Notes under the pieces: generated by a model
Told to the model about the DNA's origin: nothing
Seen by the model: only the letters and a program-made list of their open reading frames with translations
Databases searched by the model: none
Made by a program: the position numbers and the translations under genes
Assembly (NCBI GenBank): GCA_035541995.1
Contig: DATKMG010000083.1
Span: forward strand, 1-11,279
Source of the DNA: DATKMG01 sp035541995
GTDB lineage: Bacteria; Acidobacteriota; Terriglobia; Versatilivoradales; Versatilivoraceae
DNA: 11,279 nucleotides
Direction: 5' to 3'
Shown here: in pieces, positions 1 through 6,230 of the stretch
Position numbering within the stretch: position 1 is the first letter of the stretch
How the letters are laid out: every line of letters begins with the position of its first letter

Positions 1-387
1 CCAAGCCCAGGTGTCGTCTAAGGGAGTTATTGTGGAAGTATAGACACCCCATACCATCCCCCCAAACAGCAACACTTGCCTCCGCAGTCTGTCGTACACC
101 ATTGCATGGCCTATCCTGGAAATGGGACTCAGTTGCGGGTACTTTTGTATCCACCTGCTCTCATCCCAAACCCATGTATCGTTTGTAGGACTCCCGGTGC
201 TGCCTCCAAACAAAACTACTTGACCATTCTCGGCGTCGTAGGCCATGGCGTGAGAATCCCTGCCAGGCGGTAGGTACACTTGTGTTTGCTTGGTCCAAGT
301 GCCAGTAGTCGTTTGTGCTTGTAGCGGAGATAAGATGCTGCCAAACATCGATATTAAGACTATAAAGGCCCATCTTGCCTTGACCAT
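1..387 (-). CDS. Secreted kelch-repeat protein, N-terminal part (cut by window edge)
   Basis: An open frame runs from an ATG at 385-387 down to base 1 with no stop (129 codons visible). Residues 1-24 form a typical signal peptide: basic MVKAR start, hydrophobic core, and an LQA cleavage site before QTTTG. Two kelch motifs follow. One has SHAMAYD (about 45-51), VVLFGGS (57-63) and NDTWVWD (69-75). The second has GHAMVYD (93-99), VLLFGG (105-110) and DDTWAW (124-129). The H-x-M-x-Y-D / LFGG / DTW pattern is diagnostic of beta-propeller blades. AAGGAAG lies 9 nt upstream of the ATG as ribosome binding site. The protein is probably exported and may bind carbohydrate or protein, but kelch propellers are too general to name a ligand. 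The upstream side (388-798) has no gene, so its promoter should lie there. The rest of the gene is outside the window. Confidence 0.85.
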   Translation of the reverse strand, partial: MVKARWAFIVLISMFGSILSPLQAQTTTGTWTKQTQVYLPPGRDSHAMAYDAENGQVVLFGGSTGSPTNDTWVWDESRWIQKYPQLSPISRIGHAMVYDRLRRQVLLFGGMVWGVYTSTITPLDDTWAW

Positions 388-798
388 CGCAATAATCTTC
401 CTTGAGGACTTTTCCTTTCTTCTCTCAGTAAGGAGACTTCGATACACGGGCCGCCTGCACAAGAATGGGGAAAAAAGAACATCCAGCAGGAAGACCTTGA
501 GGAAGTCACCCCAAGCACTTTGTCACACCCAAGACAAGCGACTGCTCTACCAGTCTGTTGTAATCCCGCGGAATAGGATTTGTGTTGTCAAGAGGAAATT
601 TTTCACTAGGTGCTTATCCGGTGACATTCATGCACTCCAAATTGAGTATCGACGATACAGGTGATGCGCATTATAAGTGGAGTGATTACCGGCCTGTGCT
701 GCAGCAAAGTAGTCGAATTTGGAGTACGATCAAAAGTTGAGCTGATTGTGGCACTGAGGTAGGAAGGAGAAGGAGGATGTTAGGAGCACACCTCATTA
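388..798. other. Gene-free stretch between kelch gene and RHS pseudogene
   Basis: I see no convincing coding sequence on either strand. A plus-strand frame crossing the kelch start (290-664) has no recognisable family and is antisense to the signal peptide. A 29-codon plus frame beginning at the ATG at 778 has a good GGAGG but reads antisense into the RHS relic and resembles nothing. A perfect TTGACA hexamer lies on the minus strand at 586-591, but no acceptable -10 hexamer follows at 16-18 nt, so I do not call a promoter. The region also contains the inverted repeat listed at 634-725. Confidence 0.5.
634..725. repeat. Long inverted repeat with nested palindromes
   Basis: The 10-base arms ACTCCAAATT (634-643) and AATTTGGAGT (716-725) are perfect reverse complements separated by 72 bp. 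Inside lie a second inverted pair, ACAGG (657-661) and CCTGT (693-697), and a short perfect palindrome GTATCG-A-CGATAC (646-658). The arms and the inner pair are compatible with one folded structure. The sequence could be a structured RNA or leader, a remnant of a small palindromic or MITE-like element, or chance in a decaying region. No target-site duplication is visible at the arm ends. Confidence 0.4.
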
Positions 799-1212
799 CC
801 TATCTACCGCAATACCCCTCCGTATTGTGGATTTCTTCCAATGCCCGGCTGGGTCAGTCACAGTAGTGATGTTGCCCTAATAGAAGTAAGTTGAGGTGCT
901 CTGACCGTCGGTGGCCTTCACTCTGATAGTCCGTCCCAATTGGTCATAGGTGTATTTCGGTCCAGTAGACGATGCCACCGGGTGCATAGGGTCGAGAGAC
1001 TTCTTCACCTTATCCAACGGAGAACAGCCGCAGGCATCATAGACGGTTTTAACAATCGATTGGGTACCGCTGCTGTTCACCTTCTCGACCTTGACTGTTC
1101 GCTCCAGTCCGTCCAGGTGATTATTGGTCCAAGGGATGGGGTTACCATAGTAAGCAAGGAAATTGGCCGTTTGCTGCGGCGCGGTTCCGGTCAGTCGATG
1201 GCGGAAGCTCAT
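799..1212 (-). pseudogene. RHS/YD-repeat protein fragment with in-frame amber codon
   Basis: Read on the minus strand, the frame contains HLDGLERTVKVEK, then VYDACGCSPLDKVKKS, then YTYDQLGRTIRVKATDG. The last is a typical YD repeat, and CGCSPL is a recurrent element of RHS proteins in several environmental phyla. The frame meets TAG at 877-879 directly after STYFY. The same frame continues beyond it with GNITTVTDPAGHWKK, which is the expected next piece of an RHS repeat (normally Y-x-GN-x-V-TDPAGKWK). The reading then degenerates and stops at 796-798. The first stop is therefore a nonsense mutation in a relic, not a natural terminus. No start region or core is present: only about 130 residues of a protein family that usually exceeds 1000 residues. 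RHS proteins are secreted or surface polymorphic toxins or carbohydrate-binding shells. This piece is almost certainly non-functional. Confidence 0.8.
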
Positions 1213-1266
1213 CGAGAATCTCGCACCCGCACCGCATAGTCGCGCATCTTCTCAGTAAAGAGTCGA

Positions 1267-1773
1267 TCAGGTCGAGGAAAACAGGCGCAGGATTTTGGGA
1301 GGGAGCAACCAGACCAGCGGATGTGGAGGCCGGATGGGGAACTGCTCCACTTCGATACAGCATATGCCACCCTTCTTGAGATCTAACGAAATGGAATCCT
1401 GACCAAAGATCAACAAGGCAGCCAGATATCCCAGATGAGGCTGGTGTCCAACCAGAGCCACTGACTCAAGGTTCTTACATCCTTGGAGTCTTGCCACGGT
1501 TTGTTGAGCAGGAGCACCGGGAATCAGTTCGTCCCAATATTCCACCGGATCCTTCGTGCCCAGCACTTCAGCGATAATTCCGGCAGTTTCCTTGGCGCGA
1601 ATCAGGGGGCTGCTGGCAACGCGATCGATGTCGATCTCTAACCCTTTCATGCCACTGGAGACTTCACGCATTTTTTTGGCTCCTTCGGGAGTTAGAGATC
1701 TGTGGAAATCCTGATAATTGTTGGCGTCGCCGGGAGGTTCTGCGATTCCATGACGCACCAGGTAGAGTCTCAT
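1267..1773 (-). CDS. sixA: SixA-type phosphohistidine phosphatase
   Basis: 168 residues, close to the usual SixA length of about 160. This is a histidine phosphatase branch 1 fold with the RHG motif at residues 7-9 (H8 is the phospho-acceptor), SSPLIRAKETA with R59, and GHQPHL with the second catalytic H110. The WLLPPKILRL ending is typical of the family. The ATG at 1771-1773 was chosen because GAGGAGGAG (1779-1787) sits 5 nt upstream and the beta-strand MRLYLVRHG begins there. In-frame codons further upstream would add a charged tail without a ribosome site. E. coli SixA removes phosphate from histidine on proteins such as the ArcB HPt domain or the phosphotransferase NPr. The target here is unknown. 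It is the most distal member of the minus-strand set headed by SPFH and DUF350, and a hybrid histidine kinase lies about 6.5 kb away. Confidence 0.9.
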   Translation of the reverse strand: MRLYLVRHGIAEPPGDANNYQDFHRSLTPEGAKKMREVSSGMKGLEIDIDRVASSPLIRAKETAGIIAEVLGTKDPVEYWDELIPGAPAQQTVARLQGCKNLESVALVGHQPHLGYLAALLIFGQDSISLDLKKGGICCIEVEQFPIRPPHPLVWLLPPKILRLFSST

Positions 1774-1883
1774 TGTCACTCCTCCTCGCGAAGAGTCTCT
1801 CTTAACGAATCTGAAGTCGTTCTTCACAACCGGACCATGAGTTTATCACACAGGGCCCTAGCTCGTGGGGGGATCATTCAGAT

Positions 1884-2093
1884 TCATCCAGTAAGCGTTG
1901 CGTCTCCAAAAACACCCTCAGAGACATGGTCCGCTTCAAATGGCAAATCTGCTTTTGTGGACAATACAACGGGCGTGAAAGGCAGATGTTTGGCATACTC
2001 GACTGCTTCATCTACTGAATGGCAAAAGGTAAGCAAGGATATGGAGCGGTTGTGATAAGCCCAGACACTGACGGGGAAAAGCGGTTCTCGCAT
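1884..2093 (-). CDS. Small hypothetical protein, 69 residues (uncertain)
   Basis: A minus-strand frame between DUF350 and sixA from ATG 2091-2093 to TGA. It reads like ordinary soluble protein, with segments VSVWAYHNRSISLLTF and SVDEAVEYAKHLPF, and mixed but plausible codon use. I recognise no family, and there is no signal peptide or membrane segment. The frame stays open upstream past 2093 through the stop of DUF350, but no clear start with a Shine-Dalgarno lies there, and the part overlapping DUF350 is out of frame with a real gene. No ribosome site precedes the ATG at 2093, which weakens the call. It may be a real small gene in the SPFH-DUF350-sixA set, the tail of a decayed gene, or chance. 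If it is not real, 1774-2239 is a gap of about 470 bp with nothing else visible. Confidence 0.35.
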   Translation of the reverse strand: MREPLFPVSVWAYHNRSISLLTFCHSVDEAVEYAKHLPFTPVVLSTKADLPFEADHVSEGVFGDATLTG

Positions 2094-2239
2094 AAAAAGG
2101 ATCGCGTACGGCAGGCGCGGAAGGTGACCGATTGAATCGTGATGCCAGTAGCATGGTTCGGCAGAATTGTTGTGGACTTTACGGGAAATCTCTAGGACTC
2201 GTTCAGAGGGGGAAGATTCGTTTCGCCTTCCCGCAGGCC

Positions 2240-2458
2240 TCAGGCATGGATGGCGGCGGCAATAATGACGCAAATACCCAACGACATGGCTCCCACGACA
2301 ATCGCCAGAGCCGTGTTGTGCTCCTCGATGATTTCCTTCCAGAGATGGTAAGGAGTAAGCTTGTCGATGATCAGGAAAGAGATCCAGAAGATCAGGACCC
2401 CCAGAAAGGCATAGATAACTGCGTTGACGACAAATCCTAGATTCACGTATCCAACCAT
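2240..2458 (-). CDS. DUF350 family small membrane protein
   Basis: 72 residues with two predicted membrane helices, about residues 8-31 (VVNAVIYAFLGVLIFWISFL) and 49-70 (ALAIVVGAMSLGICVIIAAA). They are joined by a polar segment, KLTPYHLWKEIIEEHN. The combination of L-T-P-Y/W-x-x-W-K-E-I-x-E-x-N-x-A-x-A-x-x-x-G-A is the DUF350 (YjfL) signature. Many homologues carry two such units. This is the short single-unit form, which would need to oligomerise. AGAGGA (2466-2471) lies 7 nt before the ATG. It is 162 bp downstream of the SPFH gene in the same orientation, so an operon is likely. The biochemical function of DUF350 is not established. Homologues recur next to PspA-, SPFH- and polyamine-enzyme genes in predicted envelope-stress loci. 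Confidence 0.85.
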   Translation of the reverse strand: MVGYVNLGFVVNAVIYAFLGVLIFWISFLIIDKLTPYHLWKEIIEEHNTALAIVVGAMSLGICVIIAAAIHA

Positions 2459-2620
2459 CGCTCTTTCCTCTCATCCTTTCGGTAGCGCCTTAAACACTTC
2501 CGTTTTTCAGCGTCGGTGGCTTCGCCCGATCTTCTAATTCATTTCCTCAGTCACGTCTGGACCACTGGGGCCCAAGTAAGAGTCTTAAACAAACCTCGCC
2601 ATACCCGAGAAAAGTGGAAA

Positions 2621-3622
2621 TCAGACGAGCTTTTTTAGCAATTCCGCCTTCTTGGCCTCGAATTCTTCTTTGCTTAAGACCCCCTTCGTCATCAAGTCAT
2701 GCAATCTCTCCAACAAGGCTGTGACTTCCGCAGTGGCATCAGCGGGCGGTTTAGTTCCTTGCAATGCGCTGACCATACTCGAAGCCATAGTCTGTCCCAT
2801 AGCCAAGCCGGCTCCCAGTCCAGCTCCAACTCCGGCTCCCCCACCTTCATTGGCTGCTGCAATGGGGATGCTTTGGGCTGTCTGATACTGGGTGAGACGT
2901 CCCAAGTCGCCAACAATGCCCATGCCGATTCGCTGATCGAGTATCTTCTGCAGTTCATCAGGCAAGGAGACATTTTGTACTTGAAGCGTATCCAGTTCCA
3001 GTCCGAAGCGCTTGAATTCCCCTGTCAGCTTGTTCTTGATGCGCGTTCCCAATTCATCCTGGTTGGCAGCCATATCCAGGAATGGGATGGATGATTCCGC
3101 GAAGAGGTCAGTAATGGAGGCAATGATGGTATTGCGGAGTTGACCGTCCAGGTCTTCAACCGTGTAGACTTCTCGAGTTCCACTGATTTGAACATGAAAT
3201 AATTTAGGATCGGCTATGCGATAAGAGTAGATGCCGAATGCTCTAAGCCGGACCGCTCCGAATTCTTTGTCACGAATCGTGATGGGATTGGCAGTCCCCC
3301 ATTTCTGATTGAGTTGCCAGCGTGTGCTGAAGTAGTACACATCGGACTTAAATGGGGACTGAAAGAGCTTGTCCCAGTTCATCAGATTGGTCAGGAGTGG
3401 CAGCGTTCGAGTCGTTAGCGTGTACAGACCCGGAGGAAAAACATCCGCCACTTTTCCTTCGTTGACGAACACGGCCATTTGGGATTCCCGGACAGTGAGT
3501 TTGCCGCCATACTGAATTTCAAAGTCCCGCATGGGAAAACGACACGCCAAAACGCCATCCTGATCCTCTGTCCAATGGATGACATCGATGAACTGCTTCT
3601 TCAGAAAGTCCTTTAGAGCCAT
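2621..3622 (-). CDS. SPFH/band-7 domain protein with C-terminal SHOCT tail (YdjI-like)
   Basis: 333 residues from the ATG at 3620-3622. An SPFH core spans about 24-235. It includes the family's early strand LTVRESQMAVFVNEGKV, then FPPGLYTLTT, and the late region RFGLELDTLQVQNVSLPDELQ. A Gly/Ala-rich hinge (about 259-280, GGGAGVGAGLGAGLAMGQ) leads to a SHOCT-like tail at 300-332 (LLERLHDLMTKGVLSKEEFEAKKAELL). This is the arrangement of the 'virion core protein'/YdjI subfamily. Some relatives carry a zinc ribbon at the end instead of SHOCT. There is no transmembrane helix or signal peptide, so membrane association would be peripheral. B. subtilis YdjI recruits PspA-type protein to membranes under stress, so a membrane-stress scaffold role is likely. 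The gene heads the DUF350/sixA set. It is divergent from the TPR gene, and the 329-bp gap between them probably holds both promoters. Confidence 0.9.
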   Translation of the reverse strand: MALKDFLKKQFIDVIHWTEDQDGVLACRFPMRDFEIQYGGKLTVRESQMAVFVNEGKVADVFPPGLYTLTTRTLPLLTNLMNWDKLFQSPFKSDVYYFSTRWQLNQKWGTANPITIRDKEFGAVRLRAFGIYSYRIADPKLFHVQISGTREVYTVEDLDGQLRNTIIASITDLFAESSIPFLDMAANQDELGTRIKNKLTGEFKRFGLELDTLQVQNVSLPDELQKILDQRIGMGIVGDLGRLTQYQTAQSIPIAAANEGGGAGVGAGLGAGLAMGQTMASSMVSALQGTKPPADATAEVTALLERLHDLMTKGVLSKEEFEAKKAELLKKLV

Positions 3623-3628
3623 CACGTG

Positions 3629-3636
3629 CCTCCTTT
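3629..3636 (-). promoter_or_regulatory. Strong ribosome binding site of the SPFH gene
   Basis: AAAGGAGG on the minus strand. Two start codons sit side by side, GTG (3623-3625) and ATG (3620-3622). The site is only 3 nt from the GTG but 6 nt from the ATG, which favours the ATG. Confidence 0.75.
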
Positions 3637-3681
3637 AGATCGTGCCTGGCCAATAGAAGACCACCAGGAATGTTTTACAAG

Positions 3682-3711
3682 AGTATGAGCGAAATGTGTG
3701 CGTCTAATCAA
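3682..3711 (-). promoter_or_regulatory. Candidate sigma-70-like promoter for the SPFH gene
   Basis: On the minus strand TTGATT (3706-3711) is followed after 18 bp by CATACT (3682-3687), about 60 bp before the start codon. Matches to consensus are 4/6 and 4/6, so this is only a candidate. Confidence 0.3.
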
Positions 3712-3732
3712 ATCGAATTTGCGTCCTGGATT

Positions 3733-3750
3733 TTTTCAAGCTTTTCAAGC
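3733..3750. repeat. Tandem 9-bp direct repeat TTTTCAAGC x2
   Basis: Two perfect head-to-tail copies (3733-3741, 3742-3750) lie in the divergent promoter region. It may be a binding site for a tandem-repeat regulator, or chance. Confidence 0.5.
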
Positions 3751-3757
3751 GGGTGTT

Positions 3758-3769
3758 CGATAAGTATCG
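3758..3769. promoter_or_regulatory. Palindrome CGATA-AG-TATCG, possible operator
   Basis: A perfect 5+2+5 palindrome begins 7 bp after the tandem repeat, between the two divergent starts. The 2-bp spacer is too short for a hairpin, so if functional it would be a dimer binding site on DNA. No known operator is recognised. Confidence 0.3.
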
Positions 3770-3951
3770 GGGAGGGAACAAGGGAAAATCCTGCCCCAGG
3801 CTAGTGACCGTAACGGATTGGGGACGTTTTTTTGAGGCGAAATCGGATAGTCTCGCCTGGGATTCTCGGGTGACAAAGGTTGTGAGTGGTCGGTCTTAGT
3901 GAGCAGGCCCCTGCTTCTGCGCCCGGGTTCCTCTTAAGACGGTGTGGCCTT

Positions 3952-6078
3952 ATGAATGTTGCCAAACAACTAAAACAAGCCGAGAAGCTAGTGGCTTATG
4001 GCAAGACCAATGAGGCCATCAACGTCTATCAGGAGATTTTGGCCGAGGACTTCCAGAACACAGCTGTCCACCTCCTGATTGCCGATCTCTATGCTTCCAA
4101 AGAAGATTTCCTCCGCGCCAGTCGGCATCTGTTCAAAGTGGCTTCCGATTATACCAGCCAGGGAAACCAGGCGGAAGCTATCAACGTCTACCGAAAAATC
4201 CTAAAACTTCAGCCTCGCAACATCCTGGCGCGCGAGAAAATAATGGAGTTTTACTCCCGCACGGGATCCAAGAATGAACTCTTCAGCATTATGACGGAAC
4301 TCTGCGCCATCTACGAAGCTGAAGGGAACACCCAGAAGGTCATAGAGTACCTGGAGAAATTGGTGTCTCTGGATACCGGCAACAAAGCACAACAACTCAA
4401 ACTGGCTGCCTTCCTCAGCGAAAAAGGTCTCAAAGACAAAGCCCTGGATTTGTTCTATCAGCTGGCACGAGATTATACGCGGGAGGAACGATGGGATGAC
4501 GCTCTCGAGGTTTTAGGGAGAATTCGATCAATTAACCCCAAAGATCGGAATGTCAACCCCCTTATTGCTCAGGTGTTCGATAAGCAGGGTAAGGTGCAGA
4601 GAGCGATTGAGGTCATCATCGCTACGTTGGCTGAAGAGCCCACGCGAACAGATTTGCTGGCGTATCTTGCGAAGCTTTGTATCAAGGCAGGCAAGGTGGA
4701 TGAGGCTGAAAGACTCTATGAAAGGCTCGTGCAATCCAACAAGAGCTTCCTGCCGCAAACCCTTCCCTTCATCGAAGTGCTGATTGCCAATCGGAAAATC
4801 GACAAAGCGGTTCTGCACTTATCGAGTCTCTGCCGGGAACTCAAGGACAAGGAGTCCCAAAAGAAGTGCGTAGAGTACCTGGAAGAGATCCTCAAGCTCG
4901 ACCCCCAGAACCTTTCGGTTTACCAACTTCTGGAGGCGGCGTATGGCGCCTCCTTCCAGTTTGACCAGCTCGCCATCACGCTTTCTTCCCATGCAGACGC
5001 GTATATAGCCAAGTGCGAGTATGCTCGGGCCTTGGAAGTAATGAAGCAACTTGTCGAGTTGGAACCATACAGCGAGGAAAGTCGCAAGAAGCTCAAATAC
5101 GTCGAGAGTTTGGCCTGTGGAGGAACCCATGAGGCCGGAGTCTCTGCACCCACCCAGACAACAGGAACTTTGCCGGAAGAGGAGGATACCGGCAAGAGCT
5201 CGATTAAGCCGGAGGCGTCCTCTGACTCCCATCAATCTATCGTTACGGAAGAAGATGTCGAAAACTTTCTGACTGATATTGAATTGCTTGAGAAATTCGG
5301 CCAACAGGCAGCGGCCATTGCGCGCCTGGAGAAAATCCTGGAAAAGTATCCCATCGAGCTTCAGTTTCGGCAAAAGCTCAAGGCATTGTACGTAGAGCAA
5401 CGAATGCCCAAGAAGGCGGCGCAGGAATGCCTGGAGATTGCCAAGATTCTGCAGTCGTGCCAACAAAAGGAAGAAGCCAATAAGTACATTCACGAAGCTC
5501 AACGTCTGAATCCGATCCTATCCACCGCCGGGAAGGGGGTTGCGCCGACTGGGCAGTCCAAGGACAAGCATGTACAGACCCCGGATGACGAGTACGTGGC
5601 ACTAAAGGGAGACCTCTCTGAGATCGGCTTGCTCGATATTGTCCAAATCCTGGACAGCTCACAAAAGAGTGGCAAGTTGAACATTCATGTAGAAGGCCAC
5701 GAGGGGACCATCTTTTTAAATTCAGGAAAGATCGTTGATGCCGCATTCATGGACAAACATGGGGAACTCGCCATGTATGCCTTGGTAGCAGTCAAGGGGG
5801 GAACCTTCATTTATAAGCCATCTAACGTCCCGTTTGAAGTGGTCATTAACACCAGTAACACGAATCTGATCCTGGAAGGACTGAGGTTGCTGGATGAAAC
5901 CAATCGCGACAACTGGGAAAGCGAGGAAAAGCCTAAGAATGAAGTTGCAGAAATCCCTTCAGGTACCCATCCCCTTGCATCCAGCCCCACCCCAACTCAT
6001 GCGGAACCCTTACCTCTATTGGTTCCGCCGCCAAAACCCCCATTGTTGGACGACAACAATCCATTGGAAGAACTCTGA
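3952..6078 (+). CDS. TPR-repeat protein with C-terminal DUF4388 (PATAN) domain
   Basis: 708 residues from the ATG at 3952. Residues 1 to about 385 are helical TPR-type repeats; clear units are EAINVYQEILAED (21-33), EAINVYRKILKLQPRN (75-90), KALDLFYQLARDY, EAERLYERLV and YLEEILKLDPQN. A charged low-complexity linker (about 390-435) leads to further TPR-like helices (about 440-520, AAIARLEKILEKYP). A DUF4388/PATAN domain follows at about 549-648, with LKGDLSEIGLLDIVQILDSS, SGKLNI, GTIFLNSGKIVDAAF and the closing LILEGLRLLDE. The tail (670-708) is Pro-rich and ends DDNNPLEEL. There is no signal or membrane segment, so it is probably cytoplasmic. PATAN domains are known as two-component and motility/signalling adaptors, so a scaffold role is plausible. 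A GTG at 3886 is in frame, but neither start has a good Shine-Dalgarno. I chose the ATG because the TPR helices begin there and the preceding 22 residues are unlike the family. Confidence 0.85.
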   Translation: MNVAKQLKQAEKLVAYGKTNEAINVYQEILAEDFQNTAVHLLIADLYASKEDFLRASRHLFKVASDYTSQGNQAEAINVYRKILKLQPRNILAREKIMEFYSRTGSKNELFSIMTELCAIYEAEGNTQKVIEYLEKLVSLDTGNKAQQLKLAAFLSEKGLKDKALDLFYQLARDYTREERWDDALEVLGRIRSINPKDRNVNPLIAQVFDKQGKVQRAIEVIIATLAEEPTRTDLLAYLAKLCIKAGKVDEAERLYERLVQSNKSFLPQTLPFIEVLIANRKIDKAVLHLSSLCRELKDKESQKKCVEYLEEILKLDPQNLSVYQLLEAAYGASFQFDQLAITLSSHADAYIAKCEYARALEVMKQLVELEPYSEESRKKLKYVESLACGGTHEAGVSAPTQTTGTLPEEEDTGKSSIKPEASSDSHQSIVTEEDVENFLTDIELLEKFGQQAAAIARLEKILEKYPIELQFRQKLKALYVEQRMPKKAAQECLEIAKILQSCQQKEEANKYIHEAQRLNPILSTAGKGVAPTGQSKDKHVQTPDDEYVALKGDLSEIGLLDIVQILDSSQKSGKLNIHVEGHEGTIFLNSGKIVDAAFMDKHGELAMYALVAVKGGTFIYKPSNVPFEVVINTSNTNLILEGLRLLDETNRDNWESEEKPKNEVAEIPSGTHPLASSPTPTHAEPLPLLVPPPKPPLLDDNNPLEEL

Positions 6079-6172
6079 CTCTCCCGACAGAATTTCTTCA
6101 TAATTTTCACAAGGTTTTGAATAAGATATGCATAATAAGAGGTTCCCAGATTTCGGCCCCTCTGAATACCGA

Positions 6173-6188
6173 GAGAATATAGATTCTC
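6173..6188 (+). promoter_or_regulatory. Small hairpin in the leader upstream of aguB
   Basis: GAGAAT-ATAG-ATTCTC forms a perfect 6-bp stem with a 4-nt loop in the 152-bp gap between the TPR gene and the aguB start. It is AT-rich with no T tract, so it is not a convincing terminator. No clear promoter for aguB was found; aguB may be co-transcribed with the TPR gene. Confidence 0.25.
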
Positions 6189-6215
6189 CTAACACCGGAG
6201 ATGACCGGCATGATC

Positions 6216-6222
6216 GAGAGGA
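6216..6222 (+). promoter_or_regulatory. Ribosome binding site deciding the aguB start
   Basis: GAGAGGA lies 8 nt before the GTG at 6231. The in-frame ATGs at 6201 and 6210 have no Shine-Dalgarno at a usable distance, since the GGAG before 6201 is directly adjacent to the codon. Confidence 0.55.
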
Positions 6223-6230
6223 ACAACCCA

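Larger units (their letters stand above)
3623..3951. other. Divergent intergenic region, SPFH / TPR genes
   Basis: 329 bp between the two divergent start codons. It holds the SPFH ribosome site and candidate promoter, a tandem 9-bp repeat (3733-3750), a 12-bp palindrome (3758-3769), and an inverted repeat AGGCGA (3835-3840) / TCGCCT (3853-3858) preceded by seven T on the plus strand. The T run lies 5' of that stem on the plus strand and reads as A's after the stem on the minus strand, so it is not a terminator in either direction. I found no convincing promoter for the TPR gene. Confidence 0.5.

Noticed and set aside
586..591. Perfect TTGACA on the minus strand as kelch promoter
   Set aside because: No -10-like hexamer at 16-18 bp; the best is CGGGAT with two matches.
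290..664. 124-codon plus-strand frame crossing the kelch start
   Set aside because: Antisense to a clear signal peptide with ribosome site, basic composition, no family resemblance.
1884..2474. 196-codon minus-strand frame spanning DUF350
   Set aside because: Its first half is out of frame with the well-supported DUF350 gene. Only the part after 2093 is kept as an uncertain small ORF.
2699..3094. 131-codon plus-strand frame opposite the SPFH gene
   Set aside because: Ser/Cys-rich shadow of the Gly/Ala-rich SPFH hinge on the other strand.
3835..3858. AGGCGA/TCGCCT inverted repeat next to seven T as a terminator
   Set aside because: The T run is 5' of the stem on the plus strand and reads as A on the minus strand, so it cannot act as an intrinsic terminator. 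The 12-nt loop is also large.
4819..5502. 227-codon minus-strand frame within the TPR gene
   Set aside because: Antisense mirror of Glu/Lys-rich TPR helices, which yields a Leu/Phe-rich shadow; no start signal and no family.
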